From Calothrix anomala FACHB-343 (GTDB taxonomy: Bacteria > Cyanobacteriota > Cyanobacteriia > Cyanobacteriales > Nostocaceae): a DNA stretch of 64,000 nucleotides. Shown here piece by piece: positions 35,757 to 45,352 of the stretch (position 1 is the stretch's first letter; each line of letters starts with the position of its first letter). The position numbers were made by a program, and so were the translations under genes. Where the stretch lies: contig NZ_JACJQG010000005.1 in the NCBI RefSeq assembly GCF_014696435.1, positions 1-64,000 of the forward strand, read 5' to 3'. The notes under the pieces are model-generated. The model made no database searches. It was given only the letters and a program-made list of their open reading frames with translations, and was not told the origin of the DNA.

Positions 35757-38537
35757 ATGAAAATCACCCAAGGCAAAATTAACGAGCTGCTGAGTGAACC
35801 AGGATGCGAACACAATCACCACAAGCATGGGCAGAAGAAAAACAAGTCTTGTCACCAACAAGCCCAACCCGGTGCGGCTCAAGGAGGCTGTGCTTTCGAT
35901 GGTGCATCCATCGCCCTAGTCCCGATTACCGATGCTGCTCATTTAGTCCACGGGCCGATCGCGTGCGCTGGTAATTCTTGGGGTGGTCGTGGTAGTCTTT
36001 CCTCTGATTCCCATCTCTACAAAATGGGTTTCACGACTGATTTAAGTGAGAATGATATCATCTTCGGTGGCGAAAAGAAGCTGTACAAGGCAATTTTGGA
36101 AGTACAGCAACGCTATCAGCCTGCGGCGGTGTTTGTTTACTCCACTTGCGTAACGGCGTTGATTGGCGATGATTTGGATACAGTCTGTGAAGCGGCAGCT
36201 AAGAAAACAGGTATACCTGTTATCCCCGTAAATTCACCTGGTTTTATTGGCAGTAAAAATCTGGGTAATCGCGTCGGTGGGGAAGCTTTACTAGAATATG
36301 TTATCGGTACTGCTGAACCAGAATATACCACCACTTATGATATTAATTTGATTGGTGAGTACAATATTGCTGGCGAATTGTGGGGTGTTCTGCCCTTATT
36401 TGCAAAATTAGGTATTCGCGTTCTCGCTAAAATTACGGGTGATGCTAAGTATAATGAAGTGCGTTATGCTCACCGTGCCAAGCTGAATGTGATGATTTGC
36501 TCCAGAGCTTTGATTAATGTGGCGCGAAAGATGGAGGAGCGTTATGGTATCCCTTATATTGAAGAATCTTTCTACGGTGTAGATGATATGAATCGCTGTT
36601 TGCGGAATATTGCCGCAAAATTAGGCGATCGCGCTTTACAAGAAAGAGTAGAAAAATTAATTACAGAAGAAACTACTGCGCTAGATATTGCTTTAGCTCG
36701 TTACCGCGATCGCCTCAAAGATAAGCGGGTTGTCCTTTATACCGGGGGTGTGAAAAGTTGGTCGATTATCTCGGCGGCGAAGGACTTAGGCATGGAAGTT
36801 GTGGCTACCAGTACCAAGAAAAGTACTGAAGAAGATAAAGCGAGGATCAAAGAATTACTAGGAAAAGATGGCATTGCTATGGAAAAAGGCAACGCCCAAG
36901 AATTACTCCGGGTGATTGCCCAGACAAAAGCAGATATGCTGATTGCTGGTGGTCGCAATCAATACACTGCCCTCAAAGCCCGCATCCCATTTTTAGATAT
37001 TAATCAAGAACGCCATCATCCCTATGCTGGATATGTGGGTATGGTGGAAATGGCGCGAGAATTGGATGAGGCTTTGCATAGTCCGGTATGGGCGCAGGTG
37101 CGGAAGCCGGCATTGTGGGAGGAGAAAGCAGAGGGAGCAGAGGAAGCAGAGGAGCCAGTGCGTTGCGGAGGTTCCCTCCGTTGTAGCAACTGGCGTGAGC
37201 AGAGGGGGAAAACTGTAGTTAGAAATTCGCAGAAATCTGTTGCGGTGAATCCTCTCAAGCAAAGTCAACCTTTAGGTGCAGCTTTAGCATTTTTAGGATT
37301 GAAGGGTGTAATGCCTTTGTTTCACGGTTCTCAGGGTTGTACTGCTTTTGCAAAAGTTATGTTAGTGCGGCATTTTCGGGAAGCTATTCCCCTATCCACC
37401 ACTGCCATGACAGAAGTTAGCACTATTTTAGGTGGCGAGGATAATATTGAGCAAGCAATCCTGACGCTGGTAGAGAAATCCAAGCCGGAAATTATCGGTT
37501 TGTTAACTACCGGACTCACGGAAACTAGAGGGGATGACATGGAAGGAATCCTCAGAAGTATTCGCAAGCGTCACCCAGAATTATATGATTTGCCGATTGT
37601 CTTTGCTTCTACACCTGATTTTAAAGGTGCGTTACAAGATGGTTTTGCCGCCGCCGTGGAAAGTATAGTTAAGGAATTGCCACAACCGGGAGAAACCAGA
37701 TTAGACCAAGTCAATATTTTGGTAAGTTCTGCATTTACTCCTGGGGATGTACAGGAAATTAAAGAGATTGTCTCAGCTTTTGGGCTAAAACCCATTGTAG
37801 TACCTGACCTTTCCGCCTCCCTTGACGGTCACTTGGATGATTCCTACAGTGCGGTGACAGGTGGTGGGACAACTTTACCAGAACTGCGAGAAATGGGTAG
37901 TTCGGTGTTTACCCTTGCACTAGGCGAGAGTATGCGCGGTGCAGCCGAAAGTTTGCAAACTCAGTTTGATATACCTTTTGAGGTGTTTCCCCAACTGACT
38001 GGGTTAGGCGCAGTCGATAATTTCTTGCAAGGATTGGTAGATATTAGCGGGAATGCAGTTCCAGAAAAATATTGCCACCAACGCCGCCAGTTGCAAGATG
38101 CGATGCTTGATACTCACTTTTATTTTGGGTGTAAGCGGGTGTCGTTAGCGCTGGAACCTGATTTATTGTGGTCAACAGCTTGGTTTTTGCAATCGATGGG
38201 TGCGGAAATTCACGCTGCCGTCACAACTACAAAGTCGCCACTGTTAGAGAATTTGCCAGTAGAAAGCGTGACTATTGGGGATTTGGAAGATTTTGAGCGA
38301 TTAGCAGTAGGTTCTGATTTGGTTATTGCTAATTCTCATGGTAAAGCGATCGCTCGCCGTCTGCATACTCCTCACTATCGTCTCGGTTTCCCGGTTTTTG
38401 ACCGCTTGGGTAATGGACAGCGTTGTACTGTCGGTTACCGAGGAACTATTCAACTGTTATTTGATATTGGCAATTTATTTTTGGACATAGAAGAAGAAAA
38501 AGCTCACGCATTCGGCGAAGCCGTTCTCGCAGAGTAG
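35757..38537 (+). CDS. nifEN: Fused NifE-NifN cofactor scaffold protein
   Basis: The protein is 926 residues from ATG 35757; a TTG at 35736 is unlikely. Residues 1 to about 452 are NifE (Cys in QGGCAFDGA, GPIACAGNSW and STCVTALIGDD). Residues about 486-926 are NifN (SQPLGAALAFLGL, HGSQGCTAFAKVML, TTGLTETRGDD). NifEN matures NifB-co into FeMo-co. In many diazotrophs NifE and NifN are separate; a fused gene is known in the nif2 cluster of Anabaena variabilis. The linker, about 30 residues, is coded by spacer-type repeats and reads AEGAEEAEEPVRCGG then SNWREQRG. Confidence 0.95.
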   Translation: MKITQGKINELLSEPGCEHNHHKHGQKKNKSCHQQAQPGAAQGGCAFDGASIALVPITDAAHLVHGPIACAGNSWGGRGSLSSDSHLYKMGFTTDLSENDIIFGGEKKLYKAILEVQQRYQPAAVFVYSTCVTALIGDDLDTVCEAAAKKTGIPVIPVNSPGFIGSKNLGNRVGGEALLEYVIGTAEPEYTTTYDINLIGEYNIAGELWGVLPLFAKLGIRVLAKITGDAKYNEVRYAHRAKLNVMICSRALINVARKMEERYGIPYIEESFYGVDDMNRCLRNIAAKLGDRALQERVEKLITEETTALDIALARYRDRLKDKRVVLYTGGVKSWSIISAAKDLGMEVVATSTKKSTEEDKARIKELLGKDGIAMEKGNAQELLRVIAQTKADMLIAGGRNQYTALKARIPFLDINQERHHPYAGYVGMVEMARELDEALHSPVWAQVRKPALWEEKAEGAEEAEEPVRCGGSLRCSNWREQRGKTVVRNSQKSVAVNPLKQSQPLGAALAFLGLKGVMPLFHGSQGCTAFAKVMLVRHFREAIPLSTTAMTEVSTILGGEDNIEQAILTLVEKSKPEIIGLLTTGLTETRGDDMEGILRSIRKRHPELYDLPIVFASTPDFKGALQDGFAAAVESIVKELPQPGETRLDQVNILVSSAFTPGDVQEIKEIVSAFGLKPIVVPDLSASLDGHLDDSYSAVTGGGTTLPELREMGSSVFTLALGESMRGAAESLQTQFDIPFEVFPQLTGLGAVDNFLQGLVDISGNAVPEKYCHQRRQLQDAMLDTHFYFGCKRVSLALEPDLLWSTAWFLQSMGAEIHAAVTTTKSPLLENLPVESVTIGDLEDFERLAVGSDLVIANSHGKAIARRLHTPHYRLGFPVFDRLGNGQRCTVGYRGTIQLLFDIGNLFLDIEEEKAHAFGEAVLAE
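37125..37212. repeat. Spacer-type repeats inside the nifEN linker
   Basis: GCAGAGG-type units of the kind seen after nifS (29209-29246) flank a palindrome at 37154-37194 (GCCAGT arms, GTTGC / GCAAC inner arms). A second copy of the palindrome lies at 52906-52946 in a cox spacer. All of it is in frame with no stop. Confidence 0.85.
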
Positions 38538-38596
38538 ACGCAAAGGCGCAAAGAAGAAAATAAGGTTTAAAGTTTGTAGTTTGTGGAGGATAAATT

Positions 38597-39001
38597 ATGA
38601 AAATTGCTTTTACAACTAGCGACCAAATTCATATTAATGCTCATTTTGGTTGGGCGAAAAAAATAGATGTTTATGAGGTTTCCACGGAGGGTTATCAGTT
38701 TCTCAATACTTTAAAATTTGATGGCGACCTTAAGGAAGATGGGAATGAGGATAAATTAGTTCCCAAAATTGAAGCTTTAGCTGATTGCACGATTGTTTAT
38801 GTCTCAGCAATTGGTGGTAGTGCGGCTGCTCGGTTAATTAAGAAACGCATTACACCAATCAAAGCGAGGTCTGAGGATGATAAAATTACTGACCTTTTAG
38901 AGCAGTTAGTCCAAACTTTAAAAGGCAGCCCTCCCCCTTGGTTGCGAAAAGCTTTACAACAAAAATCACCAAGTTTTGAAGAAGAGGAAGTAACCGTATG
39001 A
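38597..39001 (+). CDS. nifX: Cofactor carrier protein NifX
   Basis: The 134-residue protein has the NifX/NafY fold signature INAHFGWAKKIDVYEV (about 12-27) and the TIVYVSAIGGSAAARLI core. NifX binds NifB-co and the VK-cluster during transfer to NifEN. It follows nifEN after 59 bases and overlaps the next gene by four bases. Confidence 0.95.
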   Translation: MKIAFTTSDQIHINAHFGWAKKIDVYEVSTEGYQFLNTLKFDGDLKEDGNEDKLVPKIEALADCTIVYVSAIGGSAAARLIKKRITPIKARSEDDKITDLLEQLVQTLKGSPPPWLRKALQQKSPSFEEEEVTV

Positions 39002-39474
39002 GTTCAACGGAAATTGTTAATCAAAACACTAGCAGCGAAGCGTTAAATTCTCCATTTGTCCAAGAGTTAGTTAGACAAATTCGCGCCCAAGATTCCTATG
39101 GATTTTATCGCAATTGGTCGGATGAATTAATTCTCAAACCTTATATTGTCAGCAAGCAAGCGAAACGCCAAATTTCTGTAGAGGGTGATGTGGAAGCGGC
39201 TACCAAAGCCAGAATTATGTCATTCTATCGCGCGATCGCAGCCCAAATTGAACAAAAAACTGGTTCATTATCCCAGGTGGTAATTGATTTGAGTCATGAG
39301 GGTTTTGGCTGGGTGCTGGTGTTTTCCGGTCGTTTATTACTAGTCGCCAGAACCTTACGCGATGCTCAACGTTTTGGCTTTGATTCTCTAGAAAAATTAG
39401 CAGAAGAGGGCGAAAAACTAACTCAAAAGGGTATTGAGTTAGCAGAGAAATACACTGAAGTTGCCAAGTTATAA
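38998..39474 (+). CDS. NifX-associated protein, DUF269 family
   Basis: The 158-residue protein has the DUF269 signature FVQELVRQIRAQDSYGFYRNW (quoted in part) and VVIDLSHEGFGWVLVFSGRLL (partial). It is nearly always next to nifX in diazotrophs; exact role unknown. It is translationally coupled to nifX. Confidence 0.93.
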   Translation: MSSTEIVNQNTSSEALNSPFVQELVRQIRAQDSYGFYRNWSDELILKPYIVSKQAKRQISVEGDVEAATKARIMSFYRAIAAQIEQKTGSLSQVVIDLSHEGFGWVLVFSGRLLLVARTLRDAQRFGFDSLEKLAEEGEKLTQKGIELAEKYTEVAKL

Positions 39475-39691
39475 GCAGGTGAGGCAGATGGCAGAAGGCA
39501 GATGGCAGAAGGGAACATCATCAATTTAGGAATTTCAAGATTATACGCTCTATATTTCGAGCAAATTACTTCAATTAAACCTTTGTTTATATCCATGAAT
39601 TCTGAGTGTTTCACTTTTATGCCAAAGGATAAAAATTTATTCCTTCTGCCTCCTTCCCTCTGCCCTCTGCCTTCATTCAAAGGAGAAAATT

Positions 39692-39928
39692 ATGGTGCCA
39701 GCAGCAGAAACAGATTGCGAAAATCAAAAAGCTATTGAAGATTTAAAACTACAAATTAAACGGCTGAATAGTAAGGCAGGTCAAATGAAGATGGATCTGC
39801 ATGATTTAGCGGAAGGCTTGCCAACAGATTACCAAAACTTGACAGCAGTAGCAGCCGAAACTTATGAAATTTACCGTCATTTAGATGAATTGAAATCTCA
39901 ACTGAAGAATTTGGAGCAGAAATCATGA
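39692..39928 (+). CDS. CCE_0567-type small coiled-coil protein, DUF683 family
   Basis: The 78-residue protein is almost wholly helical with heptads (EDLKLQIKRLNSKAGQMKMDLHDLAEGLP, quoted in part as QIKRLNSKAGQMKMDLHDL). This matches the small nif-cluster metalloprotein solved from Cyanothece. Function is unclear. An AAGGAGAAA ribosome site precedes it and its stop overlaps nifW by four bases. The 217-base spacer before it holds GGCAGATGGCAGAAG repeats. Confidence 0.88.
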   Translation: MVPAAETDCENQKAIEDLKLQIKRLNSKAGQMKMDLHDLAEGLPTDYQNLTAVAAETYEIYRHLDELKSQLKNLEQKS

Positions 39929-40242
39929 CATGGGATGTTGCAAAGTTTAATCAAATTGTTGATGCTGAGGAATACTTTGAATTTTTTAAACTTGATTACG
40001 ATCCTCAAGTTGTCCATGTTAATCGCTTACATATTTTGAAGCTGTTTTCTCAATACATTCGCGAAATTGATAATAATAATTCCGCAGTCAGTCAAGCAGA
40101 AAAACTCGATTTATACTGCACAGCACTCAAACAAGCTTACGAAGTTTTTCTCAGTTCCACACCTCTACAACAAAAGCTGTTCAAGGTGTTTAAACAGAAG
40201 CCAAACAATATTGTCATGCTAACAGAAATTGCCACCAGCTAA
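39925..40242 (+). CDS. nifW: Nitrogenase-stabilising protein NifW
   Basis: The 105-residue protein has the NifW pattern FNQIVDAEEYFEFFKLDYD (about 6-24), RLHILKLFSQYI and a Lys-rich end. NifW protects or helps mature the MoFe protein. It is coupled to the DUF683 gene. After it, spacer 40243-40417 has an inverted repeat (CTCTGCGGTTATATAA / AACCGCAGAG). Confidence 0.94.
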   Translation: MTWDVAKFNQIVDAEEYFEFFKLDYDPQVVHVNRLHILKLFSQYIREIDNNNSAVSQAEKLDLYCTALKQAYEVFLSSTPLQQKLFKVFKQKPNNIVMLTEIATS

Positions 40243-40417
40243 ATCTCTTTCTCTGTGTTCTCCGCGCTCTCTGCGGTTATATAAATTATTTTTTAACCGC
40301 AGAGTTCATAGAGGCGCAGAGTGAAGAAGTTAGGACTTATGCACACTCTACACATTCTTGGCGTCTTGGCGGTTCGATAAATTCAGCCTAGCCCCTTCAA
40401 AACAGGAGAAATCAACA

Positions 40418-41215
40418 GTGGTAAATCTCTCGCCTACTGAATTAGAACGTTACCGTCGCCAAATCATGCTCCCTGGTTTTGGCAAAGAAGCACAGCAGCG
40501 ACTCAAGTCAGCAACGGTGCTAGTTACAGGTGTGGGAGGATTGGGCGGTACAGCAGCGCTTTACTTGGCGGTAGCTGGTGTTGGGCGGCTGATTCTGGTT
40601 CGAGGCGGTGAGTTGCGGCTAGATGACATGAATCGTCAGATTCTCATGAGTGACGATTGGGTAGGTAAGCCGCGCGTATTTAAAGCGAAAGAACGGCTAG
40701 CGGATATCAACCCAGATGTGGAAGTCGAAGCCATATTTGATTATGTTACGCCAGATAATGTAGATTTTTTGGTTAAATCCGCCGATGTGGCGCTTGACTG
40801 CGCCCATAATTTTACCGAACGCGATTTATTAAATGCAGCTTGTGTGCGTTGGCGTAAACCAATGGTAGAAGCGGCGATGGATGGGATGGAAGCTTACTTA
40901 ACCACAATTATCCCTGGCGTGACACCTTGCTTGTCTTGCTTATTTCCCGAAAAACCCGAATGGGATCGGCGTGGTTTTGGCGTACTGGGTGCGGTTTCGG
41001 GTACTCTGGCTTGTTTGACAGCGCTAGAAGCAATTAAGGTGATTACTGGATGTAGTCAACCATTGTTATCGCAACTATTAACGATGGATTTACACCAGAT
41101 GAATTTTGCTAAACGTCGTTCATATCGCGATCGCAATTGTCCAGTCTGCGGTACTCATTCTCACCAATATTCTACTCCCCAACAACTAAGTCGCGTTTTA
41201 GTCAATAGTCAATAG
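40418..41215 (+). CDS. hesA: HesA, ThiF/MoeB-like E1 adenylating protein
   Basis: The 265-residue protein has the nucleotide loop GVGGLGGTAALYLA, the Arg/Asp pair in LDDMNRQILMSD and zinc Cys in CLSCLFPEKP and CPVCG. GTG 40418 is chosen because AGGAGA lies eight bases ahead; an upstream ATG at 40358 lies in spacer repeat. hesA and hesB are conserved in cyanobacterial nif clusters; HesA may serve sulphur or molybdenum-cofactor steps. Confidence 0.92.
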   Translation: MVNLSPTELERYRRQIMLPGFGKEAQQRLKSATVLVTGVGGLGGTAALYLAVAGVGRLILVRGGELRLDDMNRQILMSDDWVGKPRVFKAKERLADINPDVEVEAIFDYVTPDNVDFLVKSADVALDCAHNFTERDLLNAACVRWRKPMVEAAMDGMEAYLTTIIPGVTPCLSCLFPEKPEWDRRGFGVLGAVSGTLACLTALEAIKVITGCSQPLLSQLLTMDLHQMNFAKRRSYRDRNCPVCGTHSHQYSTPQQLSRVLVNSQ

Positions 41216-41245
41216 TCAACGGTCAATGGTCAAAAGGTATATTTT

Positions 41246-41617
41246 ATGACGTTAACTTTAACAGAAGCAGCAGAATTCCGGCTGCGGACTTTTCTTTTAG
41301 CCTCAAGCAAAGATGAAAATGCTACTCAGAAAGGCATCCGTGTTGCGGTTGAGGATGGCGGTTGCAGTGGCTATCAGTATTCCATCAAAGTTATTAACAC
41401 CCCGCAAGCCGATGACATAGTTTTGCAACAAGGAAAGTTACGCATCTACGTCGATTCCCAAAGCGCACCATTACTAGAAGGCGTGGTTGTGGATTTTGTC
41501 GATGGCTTACTGGAAAGCGGATTTAAGTTTAGCAATCCCAATGCTACTGATACCTGTGGCTGTGGGAAATCATTCCAAGCAGGTAATTGCTCTCCTGCTG
41601 GCGTACCTTGTAGCTGA
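41246..41617 (+). CDS. hesB: HesB, IscA-type Fe-S carrier
   Basis: The 123-residue A-type carrier has the three cluster Cys: one in EDGGCSGYQYS (about 35) and two in TDTCGCGKSF (about 100 and 102). A further CSPAGVPCS tail follows. It delivers Fe-S clusters during nitrogenase assembly. Confidence 0.95.
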   Translation: MTLTLTEAAEFRLRTFLLASSKDENATQKGIRVAVEDGGCSGYQYSIKVINTPQADDIVLQQGKLRIYVDSQSAPLLEGVVVDFVDGLLESGFKFSNPNATDTCGCGKSFQAGNCSPAGVPCS

Positions 41618-41653
41618 TATCCGAAACCTGATTTTATTTTGGAGGACATGAAG

Positions 41654-41953
41654 ATGACAACTTATCAAGTCAGACTAATCAATAAAAAGCGATCGCTCGA
41701 TATCACCATCCCTGTTGAAGAAAATACCAGTATTCTCGATGCCGCAGAACAACAAGATATAGAATTACCCTTTTCCTGTCAATCTGGCTCTTGCTCTAGT
41801 TGTGTCGCCAAAGTCGTTGAAGGTGAAGTAGATCAAACTGAACAAGTATTTCTCGATGACGAGCAGATGGCTAAAGGCTTCATTGTTCTTTGTGTCTCCT
41901 ATCCCCGTTCTGACTGCACAATTCGCACTCACCAAGAACCCTATTTGGTTTAA
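41654..41953 (+). CDS. fdxH: Heterocyst-type [2Fe-2S] ferredoxin FdxH
   Basis: The protein is 99 residues, the normal FdxH length, from ATG 41654 with GGAGG nine bases ahead. Cluster Cys lie in [10 protein letters not shown] (about 41-49) and VLCVSYP (about 81). The basic N-terminal stretch NKKRSLD, typical of FdxH, contacts NifH. It donates electrons to nitrogenase reductase. Despite the name it also occurs in nif2 clusters and in non-heterocystous strains. Confidence 0.95.
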   Translation: MTTYQVRLINKKRSLDITIPVEENTSILDAAEQQDIELPFSCQSGSCSSCVAKVVEGEVDQTEQVFLDDEQMAKGFIVLCVSYPRSDCTIRTHQEPYLV

Positions 41954-41998
41954 CTGTTGACGGTTGACTGTTGACGGTTGACTGTTGACGGTTGACAG
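41954..41998. repeat. TTGACGG/TTGACTG heptamers between fdxH and fdxB
   Basis: Six alternating heptamers directly follow the fdxH stop codon. Confidence 0.92.
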
Positions 41999-42053
41999 AA
42001 AAATCATTCCCTAGCCCGTAGCTCCTAACCTCATAATTCAAGAAAATTACACT

Positions 42054-42350
42054 ATGGCGATACTCACTGGTTTAACTTTTGGGGGAGAAGTCTGGACACC
42101 CCAATTTGTTCAAGAAATTAACCAGGACAAATGCATTGGCTGTGGTAGATGTTTTAAAGCGTGTGGTCGGAATGTACTAGTACTACGTGCATTAAATGAA
42201 GATGGCGAGTTTGTCGAAGATGAGGAGAATGAAGAAATCGAGCGTAAAGTCATGTCTATTATCCATCCAGAATACTGTATTGGTTGTCAGGCTTGCGCTC
42301 GAACTTGCCCCAAAAATTGTTATAGCCATAGCCCACTCGAACAGAATTAG
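42054..42350 (+). CDS. fdxB: nif-specific 2[4Fe-4S] ferredoxin FdxB (ferredoxin III)
   Basis: The 98-residue protein has [14 protein letters not shown] (about 27-40) and [14 protein letters not shown] (about 78-91), with an acidic insert DEENEEIE between the motifs, as in nif-linked ferredoxin III. It is the last gene of the plus-strand nif array and is followed by a terminator. Confidence 0.95.
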   Translation: MAILTGLTFGGEVWTPQFVQEINQDKCIGCGRCFKACGRNVLVLRALNEDGEFVEDEENEEIERKVMSIIHPEYCIGCQACARTCPKNCYSHSPLEQN

Positions 42351-42403
42351 CACAATCGATTGATCTTAAGCCCCAGTAATCAAATCCTCTCTTTTGCTTG
42401 ATT

Positions 42404-42438
42404 AGGCATTACCGTTGTTAATGGTGATGCCTATTTTT
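42404..42438 (+). terminator. Terminator of the nif array
   Basis: A ten-base stem with one G-T pair (AGGCATTACC / GGTGATGCCT) and a loop of eight bases is followed by ATTTTT, 54 bases after the fdxB stop. Confidence 0.82.
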
Positions 42439-42951
42439 GCGATCGCTCTTGGGAAAGATTGCAGACATTTCTCCTAGAAGGTAAAACTTGGCTTGTTAGA
42501 GAGCAAAAATCTTTTAATGGTAAATATCTTACTTAAATTAATAATAACAACCACTAATATTAACTGTTGAAGCTGAATTCAGTCATTGACGATATCAATA
42601 TCTACAATCTGTGATTTTACGCTAAAATTATAGATTTTCAAGAAATTATAGCATCATAAATACAGAAAAACCTATTTTCTTGAGAATTAATCCGATAATC
42701 TCAAGGATATAGCCATATATTCACCGAACTCATCATTAATAATTAAGATGATTGGTGATGTAGTAGCACTGCAAAACATTATGGAATATTAAGTTATTTA
42801 TTGTTTGTTTACGACTTGTTTGTCTTATGTATTGCAAGGGAACGCTTGCAGTGACAAGGTATTTTATCTGCCTTGATATCTGTCTGTTGTTTACAGAAAC
42901 TGTCTAAATTTAACAAAATACTTTTGCATTATTTGAGGGAAAAATAACTAT
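42439..42951. other. AT-rich spacer before the chemoreceptor gene
   Basis: About 510 bases without a supported gene, repeat array or recognised operator. It presumably holds the chemoreceptor promoter, which I could not place. Confidence 0.5.
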
Positions 42952-44577
42952 ATGAACCAAGGTTTAAGACTTAACCAATTTGTGATGGCTGGATGTGGCA
43001 TAATAATTGGTTTAGCAAGTATTACAACTTATTTTACAAAAGTAACCAAGCAACAATTAGTAGCTAATACCAACCTAGTCACTAAAGCTTACAATCTGAA
43101 AGGCAATCTCAAAGAAATTGAAAAACTTATAGTAAATTCTGAAACTGGACAAAGAGGATTTATTATTACTAAAAATGATGACTATTTAGAGCCTTTTTAT
43201 CAAGCTAAAGAAAGAATTGAGCATGTTTTCAATGAAATGAACCGAGAGTTTAAAGATGATGACTTAAAACTGATTAACTTAAACAAGCTTGAAGATTTAG
43301 CAGAAAGTAAAATTCAATTATCTGAGGAAACTATTCAGCTTAAACGGCTAGGTAAAGAAAAAGAAGTACTAAGTTTCTTTGCGGCAGATAAAGGTAAAAA
43401 TCTGATGGATGAAATCAGGCAAGAAATTAATAAAATGTTACAAATAGAAGATGAAAAATTAAAAGACCAGCAAAAGCAAGTTAATCAAATTCAAGATTTT
43501 TATGACTTATTTATTTTGTCAAGTCTTTTAATTATTATCTTCACAGTGATTTCAGTTTGCCTGGCTATTATTCTCATTCCTGGTAGAGCTTTAAATAACT
43601 CTTTACAAAATGCCTTTGCTTTAGCTAAAAGAGTATCTGCTGGTGATTTAACAGTTGAAATCGAAGCAAATTCAACAGATGTGATTGGTAAGCTCATGGC
43701 TACTTTAAAAGATATGGCGCATAGCCTGAGTAATCTGATTTGCCAAGTCCAAAAATCTGGTATGCAGGCGACTTCTTCGGCAACACAAATAGCCGCATCA
43801 GGTAAACAATTAGAAGCTACACTTGCAGAGCAGGTAGCATCAACAAATCAGGTAGCGATCGCGGCTAAAGAAATTTCGGCAACTGCTAAAGAACTAGTAA
43901 AAACAATGGAAGAAGTGGCAGCTATGTCACAAACTACAACAATTGCCGCTAGTAAGAGCCAAAAAGATTTATTGCGGATGGAAACAAAGATGCGTCAACT
44001 AGCAGAAGCGACAAATTCTATTGGTTCTAGATTAGGAGTAATTAGTGAAAAGGCTAACAATATTAATAATATTGTCGTGACAATTAATAAAGTTGCCGAT
44101 CAAACCAATTTACTATCTTTGAACGCTGCTATTGAAGCCGAAAAAGCTGGGGAATATGGCTTAGGTTTTAGTGTGGTTGCTAGAGAAATTCGCCGTTTAG
44201 CAGACCAAACTGCAGTAGCAACTTTAGATATTGAGCAGATGGTTAAACAAATGCAATCTTCTGTATCTACAGGCGTGATGGAAATGGATAAATTCACCAC
44301 AGAAGTAGGACACAGTATGGAAGATGTAGCCAGTATTAGCAATCAGGTAGGACAAATTATTGAGCAAGTACAGGATTTAACTCCTAGATTTGAAGTTGTG
44401 AGTCAAGGGATGGAAATGCAATCTCAAGGCGCACAACAAATTAGTGAAGCAATGACACAGTTAAGCAGTACTTCTAGACAAACTGCTGATTCATTGAAAG
44501 AAATTAATCAGACTATTTCCCAAATGAATCAAGTAGCTCAAGGTTTGCGACAGGAGATTTCTCGCTTCAAGCTCTAA
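42952..44577 (+). CDS. Methyl-accepting chemotaxis protein with CHASE3 sensor
   Basis: The 541-residue receptor has a first membrane helix (about 12-30), a CHASE3-like extracytoplasmic four-helix domain (about 38-180, [19 protein letters not shown]), a second membrane helix (about 182-205), HAMP (about 206-260) and a signalling coiled coil. The tip motif [20 protein letters not shown] (about 384-403) contacts CheA/CheW. It may control twitching or gliding. No chemotaxis genes adjoin it; the nif cluster does. Confidence 0.93.
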   Translation: MNQGLRLNQFVMAGCGIIIGLASITTYFTKVTKQQLVANTNLVTKAYNLKGNLKEIEKLIVNSETGQRGFIITKNDDYLEPFYQAKERIEHVFNEMNREFKDDDLKLINLNKLEDLAESKIQLSEETIQLKRLGKEKEVLSFFAADKGKNLMDEIRQEINKMLQIEDEKLKDQQKQVNQIQDFYDLFILSSLLIIIFTVISVCLAIILIPGRALNNSLQNAFALAKRVSAGDLTVEIEANSTDVIGKLMATLKDMAHSLSNLICQVQKSGMQATSSATQIAASGKQLEATLAEQVASTNQVAIAAKEISATAKELVKTMEEVAAMSQTTTIAASKSQKDLLRMETKMRQLAEATNSIGSRLGVISEKANNINNIVVTINKVADQTNLLSLNAAIEAEKAGEYGLGFSVVAREIRRLADQTAVATLDIEQMVKQMQSSVSTGVMEMDKFTTEVGHSMEDVASISNQVGQIIEQVQDLTPRFEVVSQGMEMQSQGAQQISEAMTQLSSTSRQTADSLKEINQTISQMNQVAQGLRQEISRFKL

Positions 44578-44602
44578 TTTTGAAATCTAGGCGAGCAGAT
44601 TT

Positions 44603-45346
44603 TTAGACTTTCTGTAAAGTAGTAGAAATAATATTCTCTTCTATTGTTTGTCTCCTGAATTCCTCACAAATTTGACGCTCAATTCCATTAAAAAATTGAT
44701 AACGAGCTTCCATTGCTTCCACAATAGCTAGTTTAATTTGAAGATAAATATCTTCATTACTGAGCCGCAGATAAGGTTCGATGACTGCTCCTAATTTCGC
44801 AGCATGACTATCATCCACATCAATATGGACTTCAAAAAATTTCAGCGCTTCTTTGGGTAAGGGAGTAGAACCAATAATTCCTCTATATAGTTGGGTATAT
44901 AACGAATTAACGATACCTTCAGAAGCATAACAAACTACAGCCAAACCCGCTAAATAACCATATTTAGCAGGAATTTGCAAATAAGTTTCAATTAAAGCAC
45001 GAGTTTCTGGTGCGGTTGGTAATGCTGCTAGGGTGGTGTCATCAATCCCAATTGCACGAGTAAAGCGCCGAAATAATTCTGGATGGGACTGATTTATATC
45101 TCCTTGTCCCATTTCATCAAATAAGTTTTCTACTATCGCTAACTGAGCAGCTTCATCGGGACAGCAAGATAAAATACTTGCAAGAATTCGATTAAATTCT
45201 TTTGAGAATTTATACATTTGCACAGCTAATATTTGGATATCTGAAAGTGATAAATTTTCAGTACGGCAACGTTTAAGAAATTCATGGTTCCATAGTTGAT
45301 GATTAACTGCGATTTCCTGTAAACAATGTTTTTTTAAATGTGACAT
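44603..45346 (-). CDS. Iron-containing redox enzyme, haem-oxygenase-like diiron oxidase (TenA/PqqC fold)
   Basis: The 247-residue all-helical protein has spaced putative metal ligands: ENLFDEMGQGD with SHPELF (about 71-90), EG in CYASEG (about 148-149) and HIDVDDSHAAKLG (about 175-187). This is the pattern of haem-oxygenase-like diiron oxidases (UndA, CADD and SznF relatives), which oxidise or cleave small substrates with oxygen. The substrate cannot be read from the sequence. It starts six bases after the methyltransferase stop, so the two form an operon. Confidence 0.82.
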   Translation of the reverse strand: MSHLKKHCLQEIAVNHQLWNHEFLKRCRTENLSLSDIQILAVQMYKFSKEFNRILASILSCCPDEAAQLAIVENLFDEMGQGDINQSHPELFRRFTRAIGIDDTTLAALPTAPETRALIETYLQIPAKYGYLAGLAVVCYASEGIVNSLYTQLYRGIIGSTPLPKEALKFFEVHIDVDDSHAAKLGAVIEPYLRLSNEDIYLQIKLAIVEAMEARYQFFNGIERQICEEFRRQTIEENIISTTLQKV

Positions 45347-45352
45347 ACAATA

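Noticed and set aside
36993-37268. Frameshift or stop splitting nifE from nifN
   Set aside because: The frame is open across the repeat-derived linker and both domains are complete, so it reads as a true fusion.
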